Positions 19,356-27,486 of a stretch of 64,000 bases of DNA are shown one piece after another (position 1 is the stretch's first letter; each line of letters begins with the position of its first letter). Source of the stretch: Aphodoplasma sp045626925. GTDB taxonomy: Bacteria; Bacillota; Clostridia; UBA1381; UMGS1253. The DNA lies in the NCBI GenBank assembly GCA_045626925.1, contig JAZUQZ010000001.1, positions 49,809-113,808 on the forward strand, in the 5' to 3' direction. Under the pieces are notes generated by a model, which saw only the letters and a program-made list of their open reading frames with translations, did no database searches and was not told where the DNA came from. A program made the position numbers and the translations under genes.

Positions 19356-20780
19356 ATGAAATATTTATATAAGTTTGCGGCTATATGCTTCTTTATTTTT
19401 CTGATTTTTGTTATCTTTATAAACATAAGAGCCTTATATAGTTGTGAATACACGCCGGATGGCAATATAAATAAACTTATTTTTTTTACTGCTATAGCTA
19501 CAGTTGCTATTGTGTTCTATGCTTTGTGCATATATATTAAAAAAATAGATTTTAATAAAAAATCATATATACTAACGATATTTGCAATGCTTTTTCTTGG
19601 ATTTGTTTTAAGATTTATCGCATTGATAAATTTGCCTTGTAAATCTGTCAGTGACTACAAAACGATTTTTGACGCGGCCCAAGCCGCTGCGAATGGCGAT
19701 TTTACAGGTTTTTCAAACACCAGCTATTTAAAAAGGTTTCCTCATCTTACCGGATATACGGTAATGTTATATTTTATATTTAAAACTTTTGGGGCAAATC
19801 TATTTATCATAAAGATTGTAAATATAATGTGTTCTGTTTTATCAATAGTTGTTGCAGCTATGATTGGGAAACAAATGGGTGGGTATAAAGGCGGAGCAGT
19901 TTGTGCGTTTTTATATTCAATTTATCCCGCAGATATATTTTATATACCTGTATGTATAACAGAAAATTTTGCAATGCCGTTTTTCATTTTGGCGATATAT
20001 TTTATAATAAAAGCCTACAAAGCCAGCGACACAAAAACAATAATAATTTATACGCTTGTTTCATCGGTTATATTGTGCATCGGTTGTATATTCAGGGGAG
20101 TAACACCGTTTTACATTACGGCTTTTGTTGTTTTTATTGTATTCGCCTTTAAAAACAAACTAAAAATAATATCTGTGATTGCTTTTTTGCTTTCTTTTTT
20201 TATAATAAATCAGGCGGTGTCACTCGGGTTATATTATGGTAGAATAACCCAGTACAAATTAAACGAAGCCGGAGAACCAATTGCTATGACACTTTTGGTA
20301 GGGTTTAATTTTGAAACAAACGGAATGTATTCCTGGGAAGATAGGAATATATATGTGGAAAATAATGGCGACACAGAGATTGCCTCAAAAATTGCTACGG
20401 AGAAACTAAAAGAGAGAATTGGTAACAATAAAGATAAAATTATACACTTATTTATAAATAAATCAAAAACAATATGGGAAAACGGTGCTTTTGGAAGCTT
20501 GTATTGGTCTGTGGAGAACAATGGATATAATATGGATACTCCGAGAAATGTTTGGTTATATTTATTAAATACAGTGTATTTTTTGATTTTGTTGTTGGCA
20601 TCGCTTAAATCGTCAATCCATAACCAGGATAAACCTTATATTCTGTTTGAGATGCTCCCGCTGCTTTTTCATTGCGGTTTGATGTTTATAGAGGTTCAGC
20701 CAAGATACACTTTCTGTGTTGCGTATGTGTTCATTTTCTGTGCGATGTTGGGATTTGCAAAAAACAAACTAAAAGGATAA
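19356..20780 (+). CDS. Polytopic membrane protein, GT39/PMT-like glycosyltransferase
   Basis: A 474-residue protein with about ten to twelve hydrophobic segments and a first helix at residues 7-27. An acidic first extracytoplasmic loop SVSDYKTIFDAAQAAANGDF, then RFPHLTGYTVMLYFIFKTFG, resembles the PMT_2/ArnT group (lipid-linked sugar donor, acceptor outside), where an early Asp or Glu acts in catalysis. The C-terminal part has a hydrophilic stretch (about residues 320-375) between helices. RBS GAGGAG overlaps the miaA stop. Substrate unknown; codon use is somewhat richer in AT than neighbours. It appears to be an inserted accessory gene among repair and RNA genes. Confidence 0.62.
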   Translation: MKYLYKFAAICFFIFLIFVIFINIRALYSCEYTPDGNINKLIFFTAIATVAIVFYALCIYIKKIDFNKKSYILTIFAMLFLGFVLRFIALINLPCKSVSDYKTIFDAAQAAANGDFTGFSNTSYLKRFPHLTGYTVMLYFIFKTFGANLFIIKIVNIMCSVLSIVVAAMIGKQMGGYKGGAVCAFLYSIYPADIFYIPVCITENFAMPFFILAIYFIIKAYKASDTKTIIIYTLVSSVILCIGCIFRGVTPFYITAFVVFIVFAFKNKLKIISVIAFLLSFFIINQAVSLGLYYGRITQYKLNEAGEPIAMTLLVGFNFETNGMYSWEDRNIYVENNGDTEIASKIATEKLKERIGNNKDKIIHLFINKSKTIWENGAFGSLYWSVENNGYNMDTPRNVWLYLLNTVYFLILLLASLKSSIHNQDKPYILFEMLPLLFHCGLMFIEVQPRYTFCVAYVFIFCAMLGFAKNKLKG

Positions 20781-20806
20781 TTTATATAGAAAGGTGATAA
20801 AATTCT

Positions 20807-21298
20807 ATGAACGAAACGAATATAAATGAAGAGACAAAAAGAGTATCCGATTCGCGTGTAGAACAAATCCAAATTGTAATGCCCGGTCACATAAATGGCT
20901 ATGGCAGACTCTTTGGTGGCCAGCTTGTTGAATGGATAGATGTTGTTGCCGGCGTTGTTGCACGCAGACACGCAAACAGTGAAGTGACAACTGTTTGTAT
21001 AGATAATTTATATTTTAAGGCACCTGCATATGCAAACGAAACGGTAATTTTGATTGGAAAGCTTAGTTATGTTGGCAACACATCAATGGAGGTGCGTGTT
21101 GATACATTTGTAGAGTCGCTTGTGGGCAGTCGCACGCTTGTAAACACGGCGTATCTTGTTATGGTTGCACTTGATGGAAGAGAAAGACCAATGAATGTTC
21201 CACGGCTTGAGCTTGTAAATGATGAAGAAAAAGCTGAATGGGAAGCAGGAAAAAAACGCAGTGAATTAAGATATAAACGCAGACTTGAACAGTTTTAG
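20807..21298 (+). CDS. Hotdog-fold acyl-CoA thioesterase
   Basis: A 163-residue protein of the acyl-CoA hydrolase (YciA/BFIT-like) hotdog group. The characteristic segment GRLFGGQLVEWIDVVAGVVA, with its acidic residue in the central helix, is followed by FKAPAYANETVILIGKLSYVGNTSMEV and a basic C-terminal tail (KKRSELRYKRRLEQF). Expected to hydrolyse acyl-CoA thioesters in the cytoplasm; chain-length preference cannot be read. ATG after GAAAGGTGA. A hairpin with a short T-run follows and overlaps the hrcA promoter. Confidence 0.88.
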   Translation: MNETNINEETKRVSDSRVEQIQIVMPGHINGYGRLFGGQLVEWIDVVAGVVARRHANSEVTTVCIDNLYFKAPAYANETVILIGKLSYVGNTSMEVRVDTFVESLVGSRTLVNTAYLVMVALDGRERPMNVPRLELVNDEEKAEWEAGKKRSELRYKRRLEQF

Positions 21299-21352
21299 CA
21301 CCACAAGGCTAAAAATTTTATGAACAAACCGTTAAATATTAAAAAATTTTCC

Positions 21353-21391
21353 AATACCATCTTGACAAATGACCAATAAGGTGGTATTTTT
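21353..21391 (+). terminator. Terminator-like hairpin overlapping the hrcA promoter
   Basis: AATACCATCTT (21353-21363) pairs with AAGGTGGTATT (21378-21388) over 11 positions with one G-U pair, around a 14-base loop, followed by TTTTT. It could terminate the thioesterase transcript. The hrcA -35 box TTGACA begins inside its left arm and the -10 lies in its right arm. Confidence 0.5.
21362..21390 (+). promoter_or_regulatory. Promoter of the hrcA-grpE-dnaK operon
   Basis: Perfect -35 TTGACA (21362-21367), 17-base spacer, -10 TATTTT (21385-21390, four of six). Transcription would start at about 21397, placing the CIRCE operator within the first 35 transcribed bases, its usual place. Confidence 0.65.
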
Positions 21392-21402
21392 ATTACAGTG
21401 CT

Positions 21403-21429
21403 TTAGCACTCGATTGGCGCGAGTGCTAA
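21403..21429 (+). promoter_or_regulatory. CIRCE operator (HrcA binding site)
   Basis: TTAGCACTC, nine bases, GAGTGCTAA: an exact match to the CIRCE consensus. HrcA bound here represses the operon until heat stress or unfolded protein titrates GroEL. This is the only CIRCE in the window. Confidence 0.98.
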
Positions 21430-21454
21430 CAAACAAAAAGGAGGCTTGGACTTT

Positions 21455-22501
21455 TTGGATTTAAGTGAAAGAAAAAGGAAAATTCTTGAAGCTATAATCG
21501 AAGATTATATTATAAGTGCCGAGCCTATCGGTTCAAGGACTATTTCAAAAAATACAGATATGGGCCTTTCGAGCGCGACAATTAGAAATGAAATGTCTGA
21601 CCTTGAAGAAATGGGGTATCTTATTTCGCCACATACATCAGCGGGGCGCATCCCGACTGATGCGGGTTATCGCTTTTATGTAAATGAGTTAATGCATCAA
21701 TATAAAATGGCAAATGAAGATATTTTAAAATTAAGGCGCTTTTTTACAGCGGGGATTTTGCAACTTGATAAGCTTATAAAGCAGGCAGGAAGTATTGTGT
21801 CGCAGCTTACAAGCTATACAACAATAGCCGTCACACCGGATCTTAATAAATCATATATTAAAAGGTTTGAACTTGTGCCGATTGATGAACATTCAGCACT
21901 TTTGGTGCTTGTTACAAACGAAGGCATTATAAGAAATCAGCTTATAGCAGTTTCGATGGATGAAATACAACTTCGGAATTTGTCGGTCATTTTAAATGAA
22001 AAGCTTGCAGGGCTTACGCTTGAAGATATAAATCTTGTAAAAATAAATGAACTTCAACAGGTGTTGGGTAATAATTCATCATTTATTATGCCTATTTTAA
22101 ATTTTATACACCAGACAATATCTGAGCTTGATGGTTCTGAAATATATATAGAAAACACACAAAACATCTTGAATCATCCAGAGTATTATGATTTATCGAA
22201 GGCAAAAGAAATTATTGCTTTTCTTGAGGATAAGCAGAGTGTAAAGCACGCTTTTGACCAGGTGGAGTCCGATGATAAAATAAGTATAATTATAGGTAAA
22301 GAAAATAAGCTTGACGAAATGCGTGATACATCAATAGTTACCGCAAAGTATTTTTCGGGTGGGAAAATGCTTGGTAAGATAGGAATTGTGGGGCCTACCC
22401 GTATGAATTATGCAAAGGTTGTGGCGTCGCTTGATTATATAACAAAAAATATGGACAATATAATAAACGAATTGTACCAAGAAGAGAAGGGTAGTGAGTA
22501 A
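21455..22501 (+). CDS. hrcA: Heat-inducible transcription repressor HrcA
   Basis: HrcA represses chaperone operons by binding CIRCE. The N-terminal winged helix contains DLSERKRKILEAIIEDYI, AEPIGSRTIS and SSATIRNEMSDLEEMGYL; the rest is the GAF-like dimerisation part, ending with GPTRMNYAKVVASLDYI. Start choice: TTG at 21446 is one base from AGGAGG and cannot work well; TTG at 21455 has ten bases spacing and gives the family-like start M-D-L-S-E-R-K, so 348 residues. The stop overlaps the grpE start. Directly under the CIRCE element, hence autoregulated. Confidence 0.96.
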   Translation: MDLSERKRKILEAIIEDYIISAEPIGSRTISKNTDMGLSSATIRNEMSDLEEMGYLISPHTSAGRIPTDAGYRFYVNELMHQYKMANEDILKLRRFFTAGILQLDKLIKQAGSIVSQLTSYTTIAVTPDLNKSYIKRFELVPIDEHSALLVLVTNEGIIRNQLIAVSMDEIQLRNLSVILNEKLAGLTLEDINLVKINELQQVLGNNSSFIMPILNFIHQTISELDGSEIYIENTQNILNHPEYYDLSKAKEIIAFLEDKQSVKHAFDQVESDDKISIIIGKENKLDEMRDTSIVTAKYFSGGKMLGKIGIVGPTRMNYAKVVASLDYITKNMDNIINELYQEEKGSE

Positions 22502-23045
22502 GGTGGCAAAAAAAGCAAAACCGAGCAATGAGAACATAGATGTTGCTACTGAAATAAAAGAAGAAATAAAAGAAGAAACAGAGGTTAAAGAAGAACAAAG
22601 CGAATATGATGTGCTTGAAGCGAAATATAACGAGCTTGATGACAAATATTTGCGTCTTGCAGCAGAATATACAAACTTTCAAAGGCGAACGCGTGAGGAA
22701 AAAGAAGCTCTTTACACTAGTGCGGTTTGTGACACGGTCGGAGAGTTTTTGCCGATAATGGATAATCTTCAGAGGGCGCTTGATATGTCTGCTGATGCGA
22801 CAGATGCAAAAACAGTCGCAGATGGTGTGGCTATGGTTGTAAAAATGGCATTTGAAACATTTAATAAGCTTGGGATAGAGCCTATTGAAGCTGTTGGGAA
22901 AGAATTTGATATGGCGCTTCACAATGCGGTTATGCACATAGATGATGACAGCTTTGGTAAAAATGAGGTTGTTGAAGAATTTCAAAAGGGATATAAATGC
23001 AAGGATAAAGTTATAAGATATAGTATGGTAAAGGTAGCAAATTAA
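22494..23045 (+). CDS. grpE: Nucleotide exchange factor GrpE
   Basis: GrpE releases ADP from DnaK. 183 residues: an acidic, lysine-rich disordered N-terminus (to about residue 45), a long coiled coil beginning LEAKYNELDDKYLRLAAEY with FQRRTREEK, and a C-terminal beta domain with GIEPIEAVGKEFDMALHNAV and EEFQKGYKCKDKVIR. Start GTG 22494 overlaps the last codons of hrcA (translational coupling); an alternative GTG at 22503 is in frame. Second gene of the hrcA operon. Confidence 0.97.
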   Translation: MSKVAKKAKPSNENIDVATEIKEEIKEETEVKEEQSEYDVLEAKYNELDDKYLRLAAEYTNFQRRTREEKEALYTSAVCDTVGEFLPIMDNLQRALDMSADATDAKTVADGVAMVVKMAFETFNKLGIEPIEAVGKEFDMALHNAVMHIDDDSFGKNEVVEEFQKGYKCKDKVIRYSMVKVAN

Positions 23046-23100
23046 ATAAATTTTAATTTTACTATTATAAATTAATACAATATTTAGGAGGAACAAAATC

Positions 23101-24927
23101 ATGGGAAAAATTATAGGTATTGACCTAGGTACTACAAATTCGTGCGTAGCAGTTATGGAAAATGGCGAGGCAGTCGTAATCCCTAATCCTGAAGGCGGAA
23201 GAACAACACCTTCTGTTGTTGCGCTTACAAAAGATGGCGAGCGTCTTGTAGGTCAGGTTGCAAAAAGACAGGCAATCACAAACCCTGAAAACACAATTAT
23301 TTCAATAAAGCGTGATATGGGTACAGATAAAAAGGTAAGTTTGGGGGATAAAAGTTATTCACCAACAGAGATAAGTGCTATGATTCTTCAAAAGCTTAAA
23401 GCAGATGCGGAGCGTTATCTTGGTGAAACAGTATCAGAGGCAGTTATTACTGTTCCTGCATATTTTTCTGATGCACAGCGCCAAGCTACAAAAGATGCAG
23501 GTAAAATTGCAGGACTTGAGGTACTTCGTATTATAAACGAGCCTACTGCTGCTTCGCTTGCATATGGAATGGGCAACGACACAGACCACAAAATTATGGT
23601 TTATGACCTTGGTGGTGGTACATTTGATGTATCTATTCTTGAAATTGGTGATGGAACATTCGAGGTTTTGGCTACAAGCGGTAACAACCGTCTTGGCGGC
23701 GATGATTTTGACGAGCGCATTATGAACTATCTTGCCGATGAATTTAAAAAGGATACAGGCATTGACCTTTTGATTGACAAAATGGCAACACAGCGCCTTA
23801 AAGAAGCTGCAGAGAAGGCAAAGATTGAGCTTTCGGGCGTTATGAGCACAAATATTAACCTTCCATTTATTACAGCAGATGCAACAGGCCCAAAGCATCT
23901 TGATATTACACTTACACGCGCAAAATTTGATGAGCTTACAGCTGATTTGGTTGAAAAGACAATGGAGCCTACAAGAAATGCTATGAAGGATGCAGGTCTT
24001 TCATCAAGCGATATTGCAAAAGTATTGATGGTTGGTGGTTCATCAAGAATTCCTGCTGTTCAGGAAGCCGTAAAACGCATCACAGGCAAAGAGCCGGATA
24101 ATGGTATAAATCCTGATGAATGTGTAGCAATCGGTGCTGCTATTCAAGGTGGAGTGCTTGGCGGAGATGTAAAGGATTTACTTTTGCTTGATGTAACACC
24201 GCTTTCACTTGGTATTGAAACACTTGGTGGAGTATGCACAAAGCTTATTGAAAGAAATACAACAATCCCGGTACAAAAGACACAGGTATTTTCAACTGCT
24301 GCCGATAATCAAACGAGCGTTGAGATTCATGTATTGCAGGGCGAGCGCGATATGGCTGCATACAATAAGACGCTTGGTCGCTTTAATTTGACAGGCATAC
24401 CGCCGGCACCGCGTGGAGTACCACAGATAGAGGTTAAGTTTGACATCGACAGAAACGGTATTGTTCATGTTAGTGCAAAAGACCTTGGTACAGGTAATGA
24501 GCAGAATATCACAATTACAGCAAGCTCAAATCTTTCTGATGAAGAAATTGATGCAGCAGTAAAAGAGGCTGAAAAGTTTGCTGCAGAAGATAAGGCCAAA
24601 AAAGAAGAGGCCGAAATCAGAAATCAAGCAGATACAATGGTTTATCAGTGTGAGAAGGCACTTGGTGAGCTTGGCGACAAGATTGAAAGCGCAGACAAAG
24701 ATGCAATAAATGAAAAAATTCAACATACAAAGGATGCAATCGCGTCAAATGATACAGAAAAGATGAAGTCTGCTACAGAAGAGCTTACGGCTAAATTTAA
24801 TGAAATTGCGCAAAAAGTATATGCACAAGCCGCTCAAAATCAGGGCGCTGATGCAGGCACTCAACAAAATGACGACCCAAATGTTGTTGATGCTGATTAT
24901 ACAGTTGTTGATGAGGACAACAAATAA
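23101..24927 (+). CDS. dnaK: Chaperone protein DnaK
   Basis: Hsp70 chaperone of 608 residues. ATPase domain signatures: GIDLGTTNSCVAV at residues 5-17, VYDLGGGTFDVSILE, and VGGSSRIPAVQEAV; linker region DLLLLDVTPLSLGIET; substrate-binding beta domain and helical lid follow, with an acidic C-terminus rich in D and ending DEDNK. The ATG follows AGGAGGAACAAAATC, the strongest site in the operon. It lacks the extra segment typical of Gram-negative DnaK, as Bacillota do. Confidence 0.99.
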   Translation: MGKIIGIDLGTTNSCVAVMENGEAVVIPNPEGGRTTPSVVALTKDGERLVGQVAKRQAITNPENTIISIKRDMGTDKKVSLGDKSYSPTEISAMILQKLKADAERYLGETVSEAVITVPAYFSDAQRQATKDAGKIAGLEVLRIINEPTAASLAYGMGNDTDHKIMVYDLGGGTFDVSILEIGDGTFEVLATSGNNRLGGDDFDERIMNYLADEFKKDTGIDLLIDKMATQRLKEAAEKAKIELSGVMSTNINLPFITADATGPKHLDITLTRAKFDELTADLVEKTMEPTRNAMKDAGLSSSDIAKVLMVGGSSRIPAVQEAVKRITGKEPDNGINPDECVAIGAAIQGGVLGGDVKDLLLLDVTPLSLGIETLGGVCTKLIERNTTIPVQKTQVFSTAADNQTSVEIHVLQGERDMAAYNKTLGRFNLTGIPPAPRGVPQIEVKFDIDRNGIVHVSAKDLGTGNEQNITITASSNLSDEEIDAAVKEAEKFAAEDKAKKEEAEIRNQADTMVYQCEKALGELGDKIESADKDAINEKIQHTKDAIASNDTEKMKSATEELTAKFNEIAQKVYAQAAQNQGADAGTQQNDDPNVVDADYTVVDEDNK

Positions 24928-24957
24928 TTTGATTTGATGCGAAAATGTGTACGAATT

Positions 24958-24997
24958 GTAAAGGTTTTGCGTATTTTTTGCGCGAAACCTTTACTTT
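24958..24997 (+). terminator. Hairpin after dnaK, probable terminator
   Basis: GTAAAGGTTTTGCG (24958-24971) pairs with CGCGAAACCTTTAC (24981-24994) with one G-U pair around a nine-base loop, followed by only three T bases. A stable stem with a poor T-tract; likely reduces read-through into dnaJ, which has its own -10 box. Confidence 0.6.
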
Positions 24998-25016
24998 CGC
25001 AATAAAACTGTGCTAT

Positions 25017-25022
25017 TATAAT
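25017..25022 (+). promoter_or_regulatory. Probable -10 box of dnaJ
   Basis: Perfect TATAAT at 25017-25022. Any -35 box overlapping the end of the dnaK hairpin is poor. Five bases downstream lies the palindrome ATCCATgATGGAT (25027-25039), placed like an operator at the transcription start. No CIRCE sequence is present. Confidence 0.5.
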
Positions 25023-25076
25023 ACATATCCATGATGGATGGACACAATATTTCTCTTATTTTAAGGAGATGAACAC

Positions 25077-26228
25077 ATGGCTGAGAAGCGTGATTATTAC
25101 GAGGTGCTTGGCGTAAAAAAAGGCGCAAGCGACGATGAAATAAAAAAAGCATATCGTACTGCTGCAAAAAAATATCACCCTGACCTTAATCATGGTAAAG
25201 AGGCAGAAGCAGAGGCAAAGTTTAAAGAGGTTAATGAGGCATACGATGTCTTGAAAGATGAAGAAAAGCGCGCAAGATATGACCAATTTGGCCACGCAGG
25301 TGTTGACCCAAGTTATGGCGGTGGCGGCGCTGGATATGGCGGTTTTGGCGGTGGCTTTGGTGGCTTTGATATGGGCGATATATTTGAATCCTTTTTTGGC
25401 GGTGGCTTTAGCGGCGGTTCGCAAAGTGCGCGCAGAAATGGGCCGAAAAAGGGCAAAGATGTTCAACAATATGTAGAAATAACCTTTGAAGAGGCTGCGT
25501 TTGGCGTTGAAAAAGAAGTTGTCATTTATAGAATGGAAAATTGTAAAAGCTGTGGCGGAAGCGGCGCAAAGAAGGGCACAACACCTGTGACTTGTTCTGT
25601 GTGTGGTGGTACGGGCCAAATACGCACAACGCAGCGTACCCCGTTTGGCAATTTTTCATCCGCTTCTACATGTAATAACTGTGGTGGAAGCGGTCAAACT
25701 ATTCCAAATCCGTGTCCGGATTGTAAAGGAAGTGGCCAAATTAAGCATCAACGAAAAATCAATGTAAGCATTCCTGCTGGCATTGATGATGGTCAAACTA
25801 TACCACTTCGTGGAGAGGGTAGCGCAGGTGCAAAAGGCGGTCCAAACGGAGACTTATACATTACTGTATCTGTTAAAAAGCATGAGCTATTTTCACGAAA
25901 TGGTTTTGATGTAACTTTTGAAATGCCAATAAGCTTTGTTTCGGCAACACTTGGAGACACTGTGCGTGTGCCGACACTTGATGGAGAGGTTGAACACAAA
26001 ATTTCCGAAGGCATGCAAAGTGGCACGGTTTATAGATTCCGTGGCAAAGGTATTCCACACTTGCGTGGACGCGGGCGTGGCGATCAATATGTAAAATTTA
26101 ATGTTGAAGTGCCAAAAGGGCTTAGTGATAAACAAAAAGAATTATTAAGAGAATTTGATAAGCTTGATAACGGAAACAATAAAGAGAAGAGTAAATTTTT
26201 TGATATGCTTAATAAGTTTAAAAAATAG
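25077..26228 (+). CDS. dnaJ: Chaperone protein DnaJ
   Basis: Type I Hsp40 co-chaperone of DnaK, 383 residues. J domain at residues 4-70 with the HPD motif in KKYHPDLNHG; Gly/Phe-rich linker at about 75-125; zinc-finger domain with four CxxCxGxG repeats (CKSCGGSG, CSVCGGTG, CNNCGGSG, CPDCKGSG); then the C-terminal substrate-binding barrels. RBS AAGGAG. It is separated from dnaK by 149 bases with a hairpin and its own -10 box, so regulation may differ from the CIRCE operon. Confidence 0.98.
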   Translation: MAEKRDYYEVLGVKKGASDDEIKKAYRTAAKKYHPDLNHGKEAEAEAKFKEVNEAYDVLKDEEKRARYDQFGHAGVDPSYGGGGAGYGGFGGGFGGFDMGDIFESFFGGGFSGGSQSARRNGPKKGKDVQQYVEITFEEAAFGVEKEVVIYRMENCKSCGGSGAKKGTTPVTCSVCGGTGQIRTTQRTPFGNFSSASTCNNCGGSGQTIPNPCPDCKGSGQIKHQRKINVSIPAGIDDGQTIPLRGEGSAGAKGGPNGDLYITVSVKKHELFSRNGFDVTFEMPISFVSATLGDTVRVPTLDGEVEHKISEGMQSGTVYRFRGKGIPHLRGRGRGDQYVKFNVEVPKGLSDKQKELLREFDKLDNGNNKEKSKFFDMLNKFKK

Positions 26229-26269
26229 AAAAAAGTCGATTGTTAAATTTTTTAGCAATCGACTTTTTT
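26229..26269 (+). terminator. Intrinsic terminator after dnaJ
   Basis: AAAAAAGTCGATTG and CAATCGACTTTTTT are exact reverse complements around a 13-base loop; the right arm is the T-tract. Symmetric, so it could work in both directions. Confidence 0.92.
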
Positions 26270-26303
26270 GTGCAAAAAACCTTAAAAAACTTGGCTTTTA
26301 TTG

Positions 26304-26332
26304 TTGACTATTATTTTATAAAATGATACAAT
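26304..26332 (+). promoter_or_regulatory. Sigma-A promoter of the Gfo/Idh/MocA gene
   Basis: TTGACT (26304-26309), 17-base spacer, TACAAT (26327-26332) with TG one base upstream (extended -10). Close to consensus. Confidence 0.75.
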
Positions 26333-26381
26333 AAACGAAATAAAATGCAATTTAAAACTTACTAAAAGAGGAGCATTTGCT

Positions 26382-27407
26382 ATGAAAAAATTTTCTTCTG
26401 CAATAATTGGATGTGGCGCGATTTTTCCTATGCATGCTGCGTCGATTCTTAACAATAAAAACACAACGCTTGTTGCTGTTTGCGACACAAATGAAGAACG
26501 GGCAAAAAATAAGGCAGAGCAATGCAAGTGTGATTTTTATACTGATTATAAAGCTATGATTGAGGCTGTTAAACCTGATGTGGTGCATATTTGTTTGCCA
26601 CATTATTTACATGCGCCTGTGAGCATGTATGCAATGGAGCATGGATGCGATGTGATTTGTGAAAAGCCTATGGCGACAACTGTGTCTGATGCTGAAAAAA
26701 TGATAGCTACTTCAAAAAAAACAGGGAAAAAGCTTGAAATAATTTTTCAAAACAGATATAACGCGGCCAGCATACTTATAAAAAACACAATTGAATCAGG
26801 AAAGCTTGGCAAAGTTTTGGGTGCTCGCGCCACAGTATGTTGGACAAGAAGTACAGCGTACTATAGCGAAAGCGGATGGAGAGGAACATTTGAAAAAGAG
26901 GGTGGAAGCGTATGTGTAAATCAGGCAATACACACGCTTGACCTTATGTTATGGTTTACGGGCAAAAACCCTCTTAGTGTTAAGGCGTCGATTGATACAC
27001 GAACCCATAATATTGAAACAGAGGACGATGCAACGGGTACAATTACTTTCGACGATAATACTTATGCAAACTTTTGGTTTAGTGTCAATTATTGTATTGA
27101 TGCGCCTGTCGAAATTGAAATATGTTGCGAAAATGGTATTGCACATCTTGTTGGAGATAAAGCAGAAATTACATTTAAAGATGGAGAGATTTTAAAGGCG
27201 CAAAATGACGAAAATGATTTTGTTGAATATGGCGATATGAAAGCGTATTGGGGTATGGCACATATAAAGCAGGTTAATAATTTTTATAATAATTTATTAG
27301 CTGATGATTCTTTGCCTTCAAATTACAATGATGCCTTTGCAACACATAAGGTTATGTGTGCGATATTAAAATCGGGCAAAACCGGTACGAGTGTAACAAT
27401 TGAATGA
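26382..27407 (+). CDS. Gfo/Idh/MocA family oxidoreductase
   Basis: A 341-residue NAD(P)-dependent sugar dehydrogenase-like protein. The N-terminal Rossmann domain has AIIGCGAIFPMHAA; the conserved EKP motif appears in CDVICEKPMATT, whose lysine is catalytic in the family; NQAIHTLDLMLWFTG carries the conserved catalytic histidine. The C-terminal part is the alpha/beta dimerisation domain. Substrate not predictable. It has its own promoter and follows a terminator, so it is monocistronic between dnaJ and thrS. A decayed sugar-isomerase gene, a frequent metabolic partner of this family, lies 24 kb away; a link is speculation. Confidence 0.9.
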   Translation: MKKFSSAIIGCGAIFPMHAASILNNKNTTLVAVCDTNEERAKNKAEQCKCDFYTDYKAMIEAVKPDVVHICLPHYLHAPVSMYAMEHGCDVICEKPMATTVSDAEKMIATSKKTGKKLEIIFQNRYNAASILIKNTIESGKLGKVLGARATVCWTRSTAYYSESGWRGTFEKEGGSVCVNQAIHTLDLMLWFTGKNPLSVKASIDTRTHNIETEDDATGTITFDDNTYANFWFSVNYCIDAPVEIEICCENGIAHLVGDKAEITFKDGEILKAQNDENDFVEYGDMKAYWGMAHIKQVNNFYNNLLADDSLPSNYNDAFATHKVMCAILKSGKTGTSVTIE

Positions 27408-27421
27408 AAAGTGTATAATTC

Positions 27422-27450
27422 TTGACAATTTTTGCGCCAAGGATTATAAT
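27422..27450 (+). promoter_or_regulatory. Consensus sigma-A promoter of thrS
   Basis: TTGACA (27422-27427), exactly 17 bases, TATAAT (27445-27450): a perfect consensus promoter. The start would be near 27457, leaving a 30-base leader, too short for a T-box. Confidence 0.9.
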
Positions 27451-27486
27451 TAAAGAATATAATACATTATGATAGGAAGATGAAAA

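Noticed and set aside
22395..23102. Long minus-strand open frame opposite hrcA, grpE and the dnaK start
   Set aside because: It spans three well-supported genes and its translation is a low-complexity mix of Phe, Ile, Cys and Asn. Codon bias of the true strand explains it.
24928..25076. Second CIRCE element before dnaJ
   Set aside because: The only palindromes are the GTAAAGG stem and ATCCATgATGGAT; neither resembles TTAGCACTC-N9-GAGTGCTAA.
27408..27486. T-box riboswitch upstream of thrS
   Set aside because: The consensus promoter leaves only about 30 transcribed bases, too short for a specifier stem and antiterminator.
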